Below are positions 1-7,879 of a stretch of DNA of 64,000 nucleotides, piece by piece. Source of the DNA: Flavobacterium sp. KJJ (GTDB lineage Bacteria; Bacteroidota; Bacteroidia; Flavobacteriales; Flavobacteriaceae); the NCBI RefSeq assembly GCF_000708595.2, contig NZ_JARP01000001.1:1488001-1552000 (forward strand), given 5' to 3'. The first letter of the stretch is position 1, and each line of letters begins with the position of its first letter. A program made the translations under genes and the position numbers. Below the pieces are notes generated by a model. The model did no database searches, was not told the origin of the DNA, and saw nothing but the letters and a program-made list of their open reading frames with translations.

Positions 1-1
1 T

Positions 2-745
2 GCAACAGGAAGTGAAATGAATTCAGGATCTGTTGTTACGATCGAAGCTACTCAGGAAAAGCTGGCTTTTGGCGGAAGCGCTATGTTTCCGAAATTTTCT
101 ATTTGCGATCCAACTGTAATTGCTTCTTTACCAAAAAGACAAATTCAAAATGGTGTTGTCGATGCTTATACACACGTAATGGAGCAATACTTAACCTATC
201 CTCACGAAGGTTATTTACAAGATAGGATTGCAGAAGGAATTTTACAGACTTTAATTGAAGTTGGTCCAAAAGTGGTAGAGAACCCAACAGATTATGCATT
301 GGCATCAAACTTTATGTGGAGCTGTACAATGGCTTTAAACGGCTTGATTCAGAAAGGAGTTCCGTCAGACTGGGCAACACATATGATTGGTCACGAGTTA
401 ACTGCTTTATATGGCATTGATCATGCCAGAACTTTGGCCATTATAGGCCCAAACCTTTATAATGTAATGTTTGAGACAAAAAAAGGAAAATTAGCGCAAT
501 ACGGAAGAAGAATTTTTAGCCTAACGGGTTCAGACGACGAAGTCGCAAAAGAAGCCATAAATAAAACCGTTGAATTTTTTCATACAATGGGAATGGATAC
601 TAAACTTTCGCAATATACTGACGACTACAGCAAAACAGCAGATTTTATCGTAAATCGTTTTGATGAAAGAGGCTGGAAAGGATTAGGCGAAAAACAATTG
701 GTTACGCTAGACAAAGTAAAATCTATTGTTGAAATGAGCTATTAA
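2..745 (+). CDS. yqhD: Iron-containing alcohol dehydrogenase, YqhD-like (5' end outside window)
   Basis: This is the C-terminal two thirds of an NADP-dependent group III (iron-dependent) alcohol/aldehyde dehydrogenase of the YqhD/BdhA type. The frame is already open at base 2, reading ATGSEMNSGSVV, which matches the conserved ATGSEMN segment of the family, so the Met at 17 is internal and not a start. Metal ligands expected for the family are visible: the Asp and His of VDAYTHV, the His of ATHMIG and the His of GIDHAR. Family members reduce short-chain and lipid-peroxidation aldehydes in the cytoplasm. A strong hairpin terminator lies about 150 bp after the stop. The native substrate cannot be read from the sequence. 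Confidence 0.9.
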   Translation, partial: ATGSEMNSGSVVTIEATQEKLAFGGSAMFPKFSICDPTVIASLPKRQIQNGVVDAYTHVMEQYLTYPHEGYLQDRIAEGILQTLIEVGPKVVENPTDYALASNFMWSCTMALNGLIQKGVPSDWATHMIGHELTALYGIDHARTLAIIGPNLYNVMFETKKGKLAQYGRRIFSLTGSDDEVAKEAINKTVEFFHTMGMDTKLSQYTDDYSKTADFIVNRFDERGWKGLGEKQLVTLDKVKSIVEMSY

Positions 746-891
746 TAAGCAAATTTCAATCCCAAGCCTTGAGATAAATTATAAATTCTAATGATTTAAT
801 AGCGGTATTTGATTTGGATTTTTATTTGAAATTTAAACTTTTAACATCCAAACACTTTGAATTTAGAATTTAAAAATAATGGGGTTTGATA

Positions 892-930
892 AAAAAAGGC
901 GTTCTTAATTTATTTAGGAACGCCTTTTTA
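892..930 (+). terminator. Rho-independent terminator of the yqhD-like gene
   Basis: Near-perfect hairpin: AAAAAAGGCGTTC at the left pairs with GAACGCCTTTTT at the right across a short AT loop and ends in a T tract. The A tract on the 5' side would also allow it to work in the other direction. Confidence 0.85.
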
Positions 931-1113
931 AAATACTAAAACAAAACTAACTAACTCAATTCGTGTTAAACTCATTAAAATTCTAATTTATAAACAGTTA
1001 AAACGCAATGCTTTAATTTTTATTGTACAGAAGTTGAAATAATTTTTTATTTTTTCAAAACTTCTTGAAAACCACTGTCTTTCCTGCCATTTCAAAAATT
1101 TCTTAAATTAGAT

Positions 1114-1146
1114 TTTGTGTTATTACTACATTATTAAGTACTTTTG
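1114..1146 (+). promoter_or_regulatory. Predicted gpsA promoter (Bacteroidota type)
   Basis: A TTTG -33 element at 1114-1117 is followed, after 21 bp, by TACTTTTG (TAnnTTTG -7 consensus) at 1139-1146. The gpsA ATG begins 19 bp downstream, implying a very short leader. Confidence 0.6.
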
Positions 1147-1164
1147 TTTTAAATTATTAAAATA

Positions 1165-2160
1165 ATGAGCGAAAATTTAAAATTTGCAGTAATTGGAGGA
1201 GGAAGCTGGGCAACGGCAATTGCAAAAATGTTATGCGTAAATCTACCTGAAATTGCGTGGTACATGCGTAATGACGCTGCAATCGAGCACATTCAAAAAT
1301 ACAAACACAACCCAAATTATTTAAGTTCAGTAGAATTTGATACTAAAAAACTTAAATTAACTAACAATATAAACGAGGCAATTGAATATGCAGATTATAT
1401 CATTTTTGCCATTCCATCTGCTTTTTTAGATGCTGAATTAAAAAATATGACGGTTTCACTAGCTGACAAAATCATATTTTCAGCCATTAAAGGAATCGTA
1501 CCTGAAACGAGTTTAATTGTTGGAGAACACTTTCATATTCAATACGACATTCCATATTATAATATTGGAGTTATTACAGGTCCTTGTCATGCTGAAGAAG
1601 TGGCTTTAGAAAGACTTTCGTATTTAACAATTGCTTGTGGAGATCCTGAAAAAGCCTGTATCGTTGCAAAATCTTTATCTGGAAATTATATTAAAGCCAA
1701 AATTTCAGACGATATTATTGGTACTGAATATGCCGCAATGCTTAAAAACATCTACGCCATCGCTGCCGGAATTGCACATGGTTTAGGTTATGGAGATAAT
1801 TTCCAATCGGTTATGATGAGCAACGGAATTCGTGAAATGAAAAAGTTCATCAGAAAAGTACATAAAATGAAACGTAACATTAATGATTCGGCTTATTTGG
1901 GCGATTTATTAGTTACAGGTTATTCTGTTTTCTCCAGAAATAGAATGTTCGGAAATATGATCGGAAAAGGATATACGGTAAAAAGTGCTATGATGGAAAT
2001 GAGCATGGTTGCCGAAGGATATTACGCAACAAAAAGTGCATATAAACTAAATCAGGGTTACGGCGCAAAAACACCAATAATTGATGCCGTTTACAGTATT
2101 TTATACGAAGGTAAAGATGCTAAATCTGTTTTTAAGAAATTAACGGAATCTTTAGATTAG
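1165..2160 (+). CDS. gpsA: Glycerol-3-phosphate dehydrogenase [NAD(P)+]
   Basis: Cytoplasmic enzyme that interconverts dihydroxyacetone phosphate and sn-glycerol 3-phosphate, feeding phospholipid synthesis. The 331-residue length is normal. The N-terminal Rossmann motif GGGSWATA (residues 11-18) binds the dinucleotide; SAIKGI and GPCHAEE follow; the catalytic Lys lies in the EYAAMLKNIYAIAAG segment with downstream GLGYGDN, and GDLLVTGYS then SRNRMFG mark the substrate-binding C-terminal helical domain. The ATG start sits directly behind a good promoter. A terminator at 2223-2263 ends the transcript, so the gene is probably monocistronic. Confidence 0.96.
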   Translation: MSENLKFAVIGGGSWATAIAKMLCVNLPEIAWYMRNDAAIEHIQKYKHNPNYLSSVEFDTKKLKLTNNINEAIEYADYIIFAIPSAFLDAELKNMTVSLADKIIFSAIKGIVPETSLIVGEHFHIQYDIPYYNIGVITGPCHAEEVALERLSYLTIACGDPEKACIVAKSLSGNYIKAKISDDIIGTEYAAMLKNIYAIAAGIAHGLGYGDNFQSVMMSNGIREMKKFIRKVHKMKRNINDSAYLGDLLVTGYSVFSRNRMFGNMIGKGYTVKSAMMEMSMVAEGYYATKSAYKLNQGYGAKTPIIDAVYSILYEGKDAKSVFKKLTESLD

Positions 2161-2222
2161 TTTTTTAGTGAAAAGAAGAAAGAAGCAAGAACCAAGACTA
2201 GAGAAGACTAAATAGAATAAAG

Positions 2223-2263
2223 AAAAAAGAGCCAAGACTGAAATTCAGTTTGGCTCTTTTTTA
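2223..2263 (+). terminator. Terminator of gpsA
   Basis: Long hairpin: AAAAAAGAGCCAA and ACTGAA on the left pair with TTCAGT and TTGGCTCTTTTTT on the right, with one bulged G at 2236 and a minimal loop, followed by a T run. Confidence 0.85.
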
Positions 2264-2291
2264 TTTCAGTACAGAGAAGTCTTTTCTCTTC

Positions 2292-2341
2292 CTTCTTGCT
2301 TCTTGCTTCTTGCTTCTTGCTTCTTGCTTCTTTCCTTCTTG
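2292..2341. repeat. Heptamer tandem repeat CTTCTTG
   Basis: Five exact head-to-tail copies of CTTCTTG (2292-2326), a sixth variant CTTCTTT (2327-2333) and a shifted copy CCTTCTTG ending at 2341. Just upstream, around 2170-2195, purine-rich sequence containing AAGAAGCAAGAA is the reverse complement of two units, so the region can fold on itself. It lies between the ends of gpsA and the gene at 2363-2779. Confidence 0.8.
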
Positions 2342-2362
2342 ATTCTTTCCTCTTTCAACACT

Positions 2363-2779
2363 CTACTTCACCATAATTCCCTCAACAAACAAAATCGGCA
2401 CTTCTTCCGTATTTTCCTCATTTATAAGTTTTGATTTGAAGATGAATTTCTTGTCGTACAAAGTGTTGCCGATGAAGAAAGTTACCATGAATTCATTGTT
2501 TAAAACCAAAAGGCTTTTCTCTATCATTTCGATTTTTACGACTGAAACAGCTGGAACTTCAACAAATGCGTGACGCAAAACAGATGTTTTTTTCATTTCG
2601 CCATCAATTGTTCCAAATGCTTTTGAAACGACCATAACACTGTCTAAATTAAAATCGCTGTCATTTACAAGATAAGCGTACCATACTTTTTCCATAAAAT
2701 CGTCGCTCCATTCTTGAACTGCAGCTAGAAATACGTTTTCTACTTCAGGGATTGTTATATCTTTTTTCATATGAGTCAA
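2363..2779 (-). CDS. Conserved hypothetical protein next to pheS
   Basis: A 138-residue protein with no signal peptide, membrane segment or Cys-rich motif. I cannot assign a family. It is rich in short beta-strand-like stretches (VWYAYLVN, SVMVVSKAFG, FMVTFFIGN, PILFVEGIMV), suggesting a compact soluble beta or alpha/beta fold. Two start codons are possible: MTHMKKD at 2779 or the internal Met at 2770 (MKKDITIPEV), and no ribosome-binding site decides between them. It follows pheS on the same strand with an 88-bp spacer that contains a 20-bp perfect inverted repeat, so it could be expressed by read-through from pheS. Confidence 0.65.
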   Translation of the reverse strand: MTHMKKDITIPEVENVFLAAVQEWSDDFMEKVWYAYLVNDSDFNLDSVMVVSKAFGTIDGEMKKTSVLRHAFVEVPAVSVVKIEMIEKSLLVLNNEFMVTFFIGNTLYDKKFIFKSKLINEENTEEVPILFVEGIMVK

Positions 2780-2792
2780 AGTTTAAAAGTCG

Positions 2793-2857
2793 AAAGTCAT
2801 AAAGTCGAAAGTCAAAAGCCTTATTTTGGGACTTTCAACTTTCGACTTTATGACTTT
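2793..2857. repeat. Inverted repeat with 20-bp arms between pheS and the 138-residue gene
   Basis: The arm AAAGTCATAAAGTCGAAAGT at 2793-2812 is matched perfectly by its reverse complement at 2838-2857 across a 25-bp loop. The left side also contains two direct copies of AAAGTCGAAAGTC-like sequence. It could act as an attenuator or mRNA processing/stabilising hairpin downstream of pheS. Confidence 0.8.
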
Positions 2858-2867
2858 TATGTCTAAA

Positions 2868-3887
2868 TTATATATTTGCTTTAAATTGCTCTAAGAAACG
2901 AACATCATTTTCGTAAAACATACGAATATCACCAATTTGGTATAAAAGCATTGCAATACGCTCTACTCCCATTCCAAAAGCAAAACCATTATATTCATCA
3001 GGATTGATGTCGCAATTTTTAAGAACGTTAGGATCTACCATTCCACATCCTCCAATTTCTAACCATCCCGTTCCTTTTGTGATACGATAATCTGTTTCGG
3101 TTTTTAAACCCCAATAGATATCAATTTCAGCGCTTGGTTCTGTAAAAGGGAAATAAGACGGACGAAGACGAATCTTCGATTTACCGAACATTTCTTTTGT
3201 GAAATAAAGCAGCGTTTGCTTCAAATCTGCAAAAGAAACATCTTTATCAATGTACAATCCTTCTACTTGATGGAAAATACAGTGCGAACGTGACGAAATT
3301 GCTTCATTACGGAAAACACGTCCCGGAGAAATAGTACGGATTGGCGGTTTGTGATTTTCCATATAACGCACCTGAACAGATGATGTATGCGTACGCAACA
3401 GCACATCAGGATTTGTCTGAATAAAAAATGTATCCTGCATATCACGAGCCGGATGATATTCTGGCAAGTTTAATGCAGTAAAATTATGCCAGTCGTCCTC
3501 AATTTCTGGACCTTCAGAAACATTGAAACCAATATTGGCAAAAATATCTATAATTTGATTTTTAACTATTGAAATAGGATGACGCGAACCAATAATTACA
3601 GGTTCTGCAGCACGTGTTAAATCACCAAAAACACCTTTGATTTCTTCCTTGCTTTCAAGTTCTTCTTGAATAACTCTTACTTTTTCTTCAGCAACTGCTT
3701 TTAAGGTATTAATAACCTGTCCAAAGTCCTTTTTTTGGTCGTTTGGAATATTTTTAAACTCCGTAAAAAGTTCTTTCAACAAACCTTTACTGCCTAAATA
3801 TTTAATACGGAATTGCTCTAAGGATTCTTTATTTTTATCATTAAAGGATTTGGCTTCCTCTATATGTTGTTTTATCTTATCTATCAT
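2868..3887 (-). CDS. pheS: Phenylalanine--tRNA ligase alpha subunit
   Basis: Catalytic subunit of the alpha2-beta2 phenylalanyl-tRNA synthetase, which charges tRNA-Phe in the cytoplasm. The 339-residue length is standard. Residues 1-90 are the helical coiled-coil arm that binds tRNA; the class II core follows with [22 protein letters not shown], motif 2 ([18 protein letters not shown]) and motif 3 ([11 protein letters not shown]). The beta subunit gene pheT is not in the window. The ATG at 3887 is 22 bp downstream of a TAAATTTG -7 element. Confidence 0.97.
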   Translation of the reverse strand: MIDKIKQHIEEAKSFNDKNKESLEQFRIKYLGSKGLLKELFTEFKNIPNDQKKDFGQVINTLKAVAEEKVRVIQEELESKEEIKGVFGDLTRAAEPVIIGSRHPISIVKNQIIDIFANIGFNVSEGPEIEDDWHNFTALNLPEYHPARDMQDTFFIQTNPDVLLRTHTSSVQVRYMENHKPPIRTISPGRVFRNEAISSRSHCIFHQVEGLYIDKDVSFADLKQTLLYFTKEMFGKSKIRLRPSYFPFTEPSAEIDIYWGLKTETDYRITKGTGWLEIGGCGMVDPNVLKNCDINPDEYNGFAFGMGVERIAMLLYQIGDIRMFYENDVRFLEQFKANI

Positions 3888-3909
3888 TTTCCTTCAATAA
3901 TTGAGAATA

Positions 3910-3917
3910 CAAATTTA
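3910..3917 (-). promoter_or_regulatory. Predicted pheS -7 element
   Basis: On the minus strand this reads TAAATTTG, fitting TAnnTTTG, 22 bp before the pheS ATG. No convincing -33 TTTG was found at the right distance. Confidence 0.45.
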
Positions 3918-3939
3918 GTGTTTTTAGTTTAAAGTGCAC

Positions 3940-3992
3940 AGTCGCAGTCGCAGTTTTCAGCCCTAATTGAAATGAAAACTGCGACTGCGACT
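3940..3992. repeat. Inverted repeat with 20-bp perfect arms
   Basis: AGTCGCAGTCGCAGTTTTCA (3940-3959) pairs perfectly with 3973-3992 across a 13-bp loop. Each arm carries the internal hexamer repeat GCAGTC. It sits right after the stop of the 118-residue gene and upstream of pheS, so it probably ends the former's transcript although it lacks a strong T tract. Confidence 0.8.
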
Positions 3993-3997
3993 AAAAA

Positions 3998-4354
3998 TTA
4001 CTCAATAAGTTCACGTTCTAAAAAATAATTCACAATGGCTTCTTTCATCAAAACCGATTGCTCGCCAGCTTTTAAAGGCGGCAATTCTTCTTTTACTTTA
4101 TAATGCGGCCATCCTTCAGCATCAAAAAAATCGAATTCATAAAAACCATACGGCTCTAATAATCTACAAATAGCGATATGCATCAGGTTTAGTTTTTCAT
4201 CTTTTTTGAATTCACGGTGCACTTTTCCTAGTTCCTGAACTCCAATTAGGTAAATTATGGCATCCAAATCTAAATCTTCTCCTTGCGAAAATTGATTGGA
4301 TAATATATCGACGAGCTTTTCCCAGCGCTCTTTTAGTTGTGTATCTCTAGACAT
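3998..4354 (-). CDS. Conserved hypothetical protein, 118 residues
   Basis: A small soluble acidic protein of unrecognised family. The N-terminal half looks helical (ERWEKLVDILSNQF, DAIIYLIGVQELGKV), followed by NLMHIAICRLLEPYGFYEFDFFDAEGWPHYKV and a helical C-terminus. No signal peptide or membrane segment is present. The start at 4354 is supported by a consensus promoter at 4417-4450. It is read toward pheS but a hairpin separates them. It is a plausible Bacteroidota-specific conserved gene; no function is proposed. Confidence 0.65.
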   Translation of the reverse strand: MSRDTQLKERWEKLVDILSNQFSQGEDLDLDAIIYLIGVQELGKVHREFKKDEKLNLMHIAICRLLEPYGFYEFDFFDAEGWPHYKVKEELPPLKAGEQSVLMKEAIVNYFLERELIE

Positions 4355-4416
4355 TTCTTTTAATTATGAATTATGAATTGTGAATTATAAATTCAGAAAC
4401 CATAAAATTTAGCTTG

Positions 4417-4450
4417 CAAAGATACGTACTTCAAATTCAAAGGCATCAAA
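4417..4450 (-). promoter_or_regulatory. Predicted promoter of the 118-residue gene
   Basis: On the minus strand a TTTG -33 element (4447-4450) is followed after 22 bp by TATCTTTG (4417-4424), an excellent TAnnTTTG match. The ATG at 4354 implies a leader of roughly 55 nt. Confidence 0.55.
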
Positions 4451-4544
4451 AAATTAACCAGATCAAAACATAGATTTAACTTTATCTAAAAGAAGTAGTC
4501 CAAAAAAAAAGATAAAAACCCGTGAACCTTTGTAACCCTGAACC

Positions 4545-4572
4545 TTTGAACCTAAAAAAAGATATATATTTG
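4545..4572 (+). promoter_or_regulatory. Predicted promoter of the cvpA-like gene
   Basis: TTTG at 4545-4548 and TATATTTG at 4565-4572 (TAnnTTTG). The 16-bp spacing is somewhat short, so the -33 call is weak; the -7 element lies 24 bp before the ATG. Confidence 0.45.
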
Positions 4573-4595
4573 CGCCTCAATAAAACATAGAAAAT

Positions 4596-5135
4596 ATGAG
4601 CCTTTTTGATATTATTTTTGGAGTAATTTTGTGTTACAGTTTATATAAAGGCATCAAAAATGGGCTTTTTGTAGAAATCGCTTCTTTTGTTTCTTTGTTG
4701 TTGGGAATTTACATTGCGATTAAATTTTCTTTTTTAATGAAAGAAATTATCGGAAAACATGTTTCCTGGAATCCAAACACAATTCAGGTTACGGCGTTTA
4801 TTCTGACTTTTATTTTGGTTGTTGTTGTCGTTTATTTTTTAGCCAAAATACTTACCGGAATTGCTGATTTTGCCTTTTTAGGATGGGCCAATAAATTAGG
4901 TGGCGGTTTTTTCCGGGTTTTAAAAACCATCTTAATTATGAGTATTTTTATTGCCTTTTTCGAGAAAATAAACTTCAACAATACTTTTGCTAAAAAGGAA
5001 ACTTTAGACAATTCTATTTTTTATAATCCGGTAAAAAAAGTAGCCGCTTTTGTTTATCCTTCAATTGAAAAATGGTATGATACTTTTAAGAAAGAACATG
5101 CTAAAAATTCTGAAGAAACTTCTAAAAAAAAATAA
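4596..5135 (+). CDS. CvpA family inner-membrane protein
   Basis: A 179-residue protein of the CvpA (colicin V production) family. Four hydrophobic segments are visible at about residues 2-15, 28-45, 62-85 and 103-122, in the usual CvpA arrangement, followed by a Lys/Glu-rich soluble tail. N-terminal DIIFGVILCYSLYKGIKNGLFVE is typical, including the charged loop KGIKNG. In other bacteria CvpA affects envelope stress and colicin V export; the molecular activity is unknown. It is convergent with the GH95 gene, with a shared hairpin between them. Confidence 0.85.
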   Translation: MSLFDIIFGVILCYSLYKGIKNGLFVEIASFVSLLLGIYIAIKFSFLMKEIIGKHVSWNPNTIQVTAFILTFILVVVVVYFLAKILTGIADFAFLGWANKLGGGFFRVLKTILIMSIFIAFFEKINFNNTFAKKETLDNSIFYNPVKKVAAFVYPSIEKWYDTFKKEHAKNSEETSKKK

Positions 5136-5142
5136 TTTAATT

Positions 5143-5203
5143 TGTCATACTGAGCAAGTTTATACTTAAAAAATTTCAGCTTCGCTCAGTATGACACCTT
5201 TTT
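5143..5203. terminator. Bidirectional terminator-like inverted repeat
   Basis: TGTCATACTGAGC (5143-5155) pairs perfectly with GCTCAGTATGACA (5184-5196), followed by a T tract. It lies between the convergent cvpA-like gene and the last gene of the PUL. The arms resemble a dispersed palindromic repeat rather than a gene-specific terminator. Confidence 0.65.
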
Positions 5204-5215
5204 TAAAAATAAAAT

Positions 5216-7633
5216 TTAGATTTTCACTTCTAATTTTTCTCCTTTTTTCAAAGTGACATTTTGGTTTTTACCACCAAAAATCAAAGTTGCTTTTCCTCCT
5301 AATTTAGAAAAGATTGTAACTTTTTCAACTTTTTTATTGGCCCAAGTAATTGCAATTTCAAAACCGCCACGAGCACAAATTCCGCTTACATGTCCGTCTT
5401 CCCATGCATCTGGCAACGCGGGAAGCAATCTAATTTCGTTTTCGTTAGATTGAACCAGCATTTCTGCAACAGCTGCAGCGCCGCCAAAATTTCCATCAAT
5501 TTGAAATGGCGGATGCGCGTCGAATAAATTGGGGTATGTTCCTCCTCCTCTTCTTGGTTTTTCGGTTTTTTTCCCGTCAGGATCTACATATCGAAGTAAT
5601 TCGCGATACATTTTGTAAGCACGATTTCCGTCCCAAAGTCTTGCCCAAAGATTAATTCTCCAGCCTTTTGACCAGCCGGTTGTTTCATCTCCCTTTATTT
5701 CGAGTGTTTTTCTTGAAGCTATGGCCAAATCTGGCGTTTTTAATGGCGTAATATGATCGCCAGGAAAAAGTCCGAATAATTGCGATTGATGACGGTGTTT
5801 CGGGTCTTGATCTTCCCAATCAAAATACCATTCCTGCAAATTTCCTTTTTTGCCAATTTGGTACGGATGAAATTTAGAAAGTGCTGTTTGGAGTTTTGCT
5901 CTAAAATCAGCATCAATATTTAAAATTTCTGAAGCTTTAATTGTCTTTTCAAAACATTCTCTTATCATCGCCAAATCAGCTGTTCCTCCGTACATTGTTG
6001 CTCCAATAAAACCATCTGGCGCAATGTATTTGTTTTCTGGAGAAGTTGATGGAGATGTAATTAAATTTCCGTTTTTATCTACAACCATATATCCTAAAAA
6101 GAATTGCGAAGCGCCTTTCATAATTGGATATCCTTCATTTTTCAGATAATTTTTGTCTTGCGAAAAAACATAGTGTTCCCAAATATGCGTACTAAGCCAC
6201 GCACCAGAGATAGGCCAGCAAGCCCAGCTTGGATCTTCTTTTCCAAATTGTCCAACCGGATTTGTCATTGCCCATATGTCTGAATTATGCGCTGCGGCCC
6301 AGCCTTCATTCACGCCATAAAAAGTCTTTGCTGTCACTTTTCCGGTTACCGAAAGATTTTTTATAAAACTTAAAAGAGGTAAATGCATTTCTGAAAGATT
6401 GGTGTTTTCAGCAAGCCAATAATTTTCTTCCAGATTAATGTTCATTGTATAATTACTGCTCCAAGGCGGATTTAGATGCGGGTTCCAAATTCCTTGCAAA
6501 TTAGCTGGAACTCCTATAGTTCTTGAACTGCTGATTAGCAAATAACGTCCGAAATTAAAATATAGAATTTCTAGGTTTTTATCTTCTTTTCCTTCGGCGT
6601 AACGCAATAATCGCTCGTCTGTTGGCAGATCTGGAGCTGTTGTTTTTCCTAAATCTAAATTTACGCGATTAAAGAATTTTTGATAATCTGCAATGTGTGC
6701 GGTTTTTAATTTATCGAACGATTTTGATAACGCTGATTTTAAACTCTTCGCCGCAATTTCTTTATTGTTTAATCCAGAAATTGCCGGATTTTTATCAAAA
6801 CCATTAAAACTTGTAGCGATCGAAACATAAATTAAAGCTTCAGTTCCGTTTTTTACGCCTAAAGTTTTATTTGTATTTATAATAGTTCCGTCAACGCTCT
6901 TGATTTTTACTAAAGAAGTAAACCTTGTAGTGCTGCCTTTTTCTTTTAAATCTTTCCATTGCTCATTAGAAAGATAAGCGTTTGTTCCTATATATCCCGG
7001 ATTTTCATGAACCGGCGCTGTTCCGTTCATTGCCAAAACATTATCTTTTACTTCGATATTTGATTTTAATAAACTGCTTGAATTAATCTCAAAATTTAAG
7101 GCGCCTTTTTGACTGCTTGTCAATTTGATAATCATGATTTGATCTGGTGCAGAGACAAAATATTCGCGTGTAAATTTTACTCCGTCTATTTCGTAAGTCA
7201 CTTTTGAAATCGCATTAGAGATGTCAAGTTCACGACGGTAATTTGAAACTTTTCCTTTATTAGAATTTGTAATTTCTAAAGTTCCAAGCGGTGCGTACGA
7301 TTCAGAATTCTTTCCTTCGATTTTTTTATTGAGTTCGTCGGCGAGTTTGTAGTTTTCGTTTTTTAATGCTTCGCGAATTGCCGGAAGATTTTTATAAGCT
7401 TCGGGATTCATGTTTGCATTTACAGGCCCGCCCGACCAAAGCGTGGGATCGTTCAAATAGATTTTATCTGAATTGACGCCTCCATAAATAGTTGCGCCCA
7501 TTTTTCCGTTTCCTAAAACCAAGCTTTCTTCAAAAAATTCTGCCGGTTGATTGTACCATAAAACATGCGTGGATTGCGCAGAAATACTTGTATAGTAAAA
7601 TGTAAAAAGTAAGATGATAAATGTTTTTTTCAT
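5216..7633 (-). CDS. GH95 alpha-L-fucosidase / alpha-L-galactosidase
   Basis: Periplasmic exo-glycosidase, probably 1,2-alpha-L-fucosidase, removing fucose from xyloglucan side chains; the family also contains alpha-L-galactosidases. The frame is open further upstream, but the Met at 7633 begins a clean signal peptide (MKKTFIILLFTFYYTSISAQ), giving 805 residues, normal for GH95. Family features seen: LGNGKMGATIYGG in the N-terminal beta domain, NINLEENYW with the two Asn (about 398 and 400) that activate the water, SPSTSPEN with the catalytic Glu (about 533), and HPPFQIDGNFGGA with a conserved Asp. It is the last gene of the PUL and lies 246 bp after the acetylesterase gene, a spacer holding a folded repeat. 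Fucose versus L-galactose specificity cannot be decided by eye. Confidence 0.93.
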   Translation of the reverse strand: MKKTFIILLFTFYYTSISAQSTHVLWYNQPAEFFEESLVLGNGKMGATIYGGVNSDKIYLNDPTLWSGGPVNANMNPEAYKNLPAIREALKNENYKLADELNKKIEGKNSESYAPLGTLEITNSNKGKVSNYRRELDISNAISKVTYEIDGVKFTREYFVSAPDQIMIIKLTSSQKGALNFEINSSSLLKSNIEVKDNVLAMNGTAPVHENPGYIGTNAYLSNEQWKDLKEKGSTTRFTSLVKIKSVDGTIINTNKTLGVKNGTEALIYVSIATSFNGFDKNPAISGLNNKEIAAKSLKSALSKSFDKLKTAHIADYQKFFNRVNLDLGKTTAPDLPTDERLLRYAEGKEDKNLEILYFNFGRYLLISSSRTIGVPANLQGIWNPHLNPPWSSNYTMNINLEENYWLAENTNLSEMHLPLLSFIKNLSVTGKVTAKTFYGVNEGWAAAHNSDIWAMTNPVGQFGKEDPSWACWPISGAWLSTHIWEHYVFSQDKNYLKNEGYPIMKGASQFFLGYMVVDKNGNLITSPSTSPENKYIAPDGFIGATMYGGTADLAMIRECFEKTIKASEILNIDADFRAKLQTALSKFHPYQIGKKGNLQEWYFDWEDQDPKHRHQSQLFGLFPGDHITPLKTPDLAIASRKTLEIKGDETTGWSKGWRINLWARLWDGNRAYKMYRELLRYVDPDGKKTEKPRRGGGTYPNLFDAHPPFQIDGNFGGAAAVAEMLVQSNENEIRLLPALPDAWEDGHVSGICARGGFEIAITWANKKVEKVTIFSKLGGKATLIFGGKNQNVTLKKGEKLEVKI

Positions 7634-7764
7634 GAGCTTTGAATTCATATTGCAACGTTTAAAATTACCAATCATATGTTTCAAAGAAACATTATTGTGA
7701 TTTTTAATTTTGATCAACGGATTTCATTCGTTCAACCAATTGTTCCAATGGAACATTTTTTTCT

Positions 7765-7879
7765 GCGCGTGAGGGATAGGAGCTGGCTACCGAAGTAGCG
7801 CGGATAGCCCGACCGTATTTGCGAAAGGCGCACATAAGCGGCCTCTTAAATAGCGCCTTTTGTAAATATGGTCACGCCC
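7765..7879. repeat. 115-bp GC-rich folded intergenic element
   Basis: An island of high GC in AT-rich DNA that abuts the stop codon of the acetylesterase gene. Ends: GCGCGTGA at 7765-7772 pairs with TCACGCCC at 7872-7879 (7 of 8). Inside are a 21-bp stem (7811-7831 with 7853-7873; 18 Watson-Crick pairs and three G-U pairs when read on the plus strand) and a perfect 5-bp hairpin GCTAC-CGAA-GTAGC (7786-7799), which on the minus strand is a C(UUCG)G tetraloop. It has no coding potential. It is probably a dispersed non-autonomous repeat or a structured RNA. Confidence 0.75.

Larger units (their letters stand above)
746..1164. other. Intergenic region, 419 bp
   Basis: AT-rich spacer between the alcohol dehydrogenase and gpsA. 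It holds one clear factor-independent terminator (892-930) and a gpsA promoter (1114-1146). I see no open reading frame, RNA gene or further repeat in the rest. Confidence 0.6.

Noticed and set aside
99..308. Antisense frames within genes (for example 99-308, 20334-20597, 57190-57615, 61080-61418)
   Set aside because: They lie opposite well-supported genes, have no family resemblance and no promoters of their own.
2292..2341. CRISPR array
   Set aside because: Repeats are 7-bp head-to-tail copies with no spacers, and no cas genes are present.
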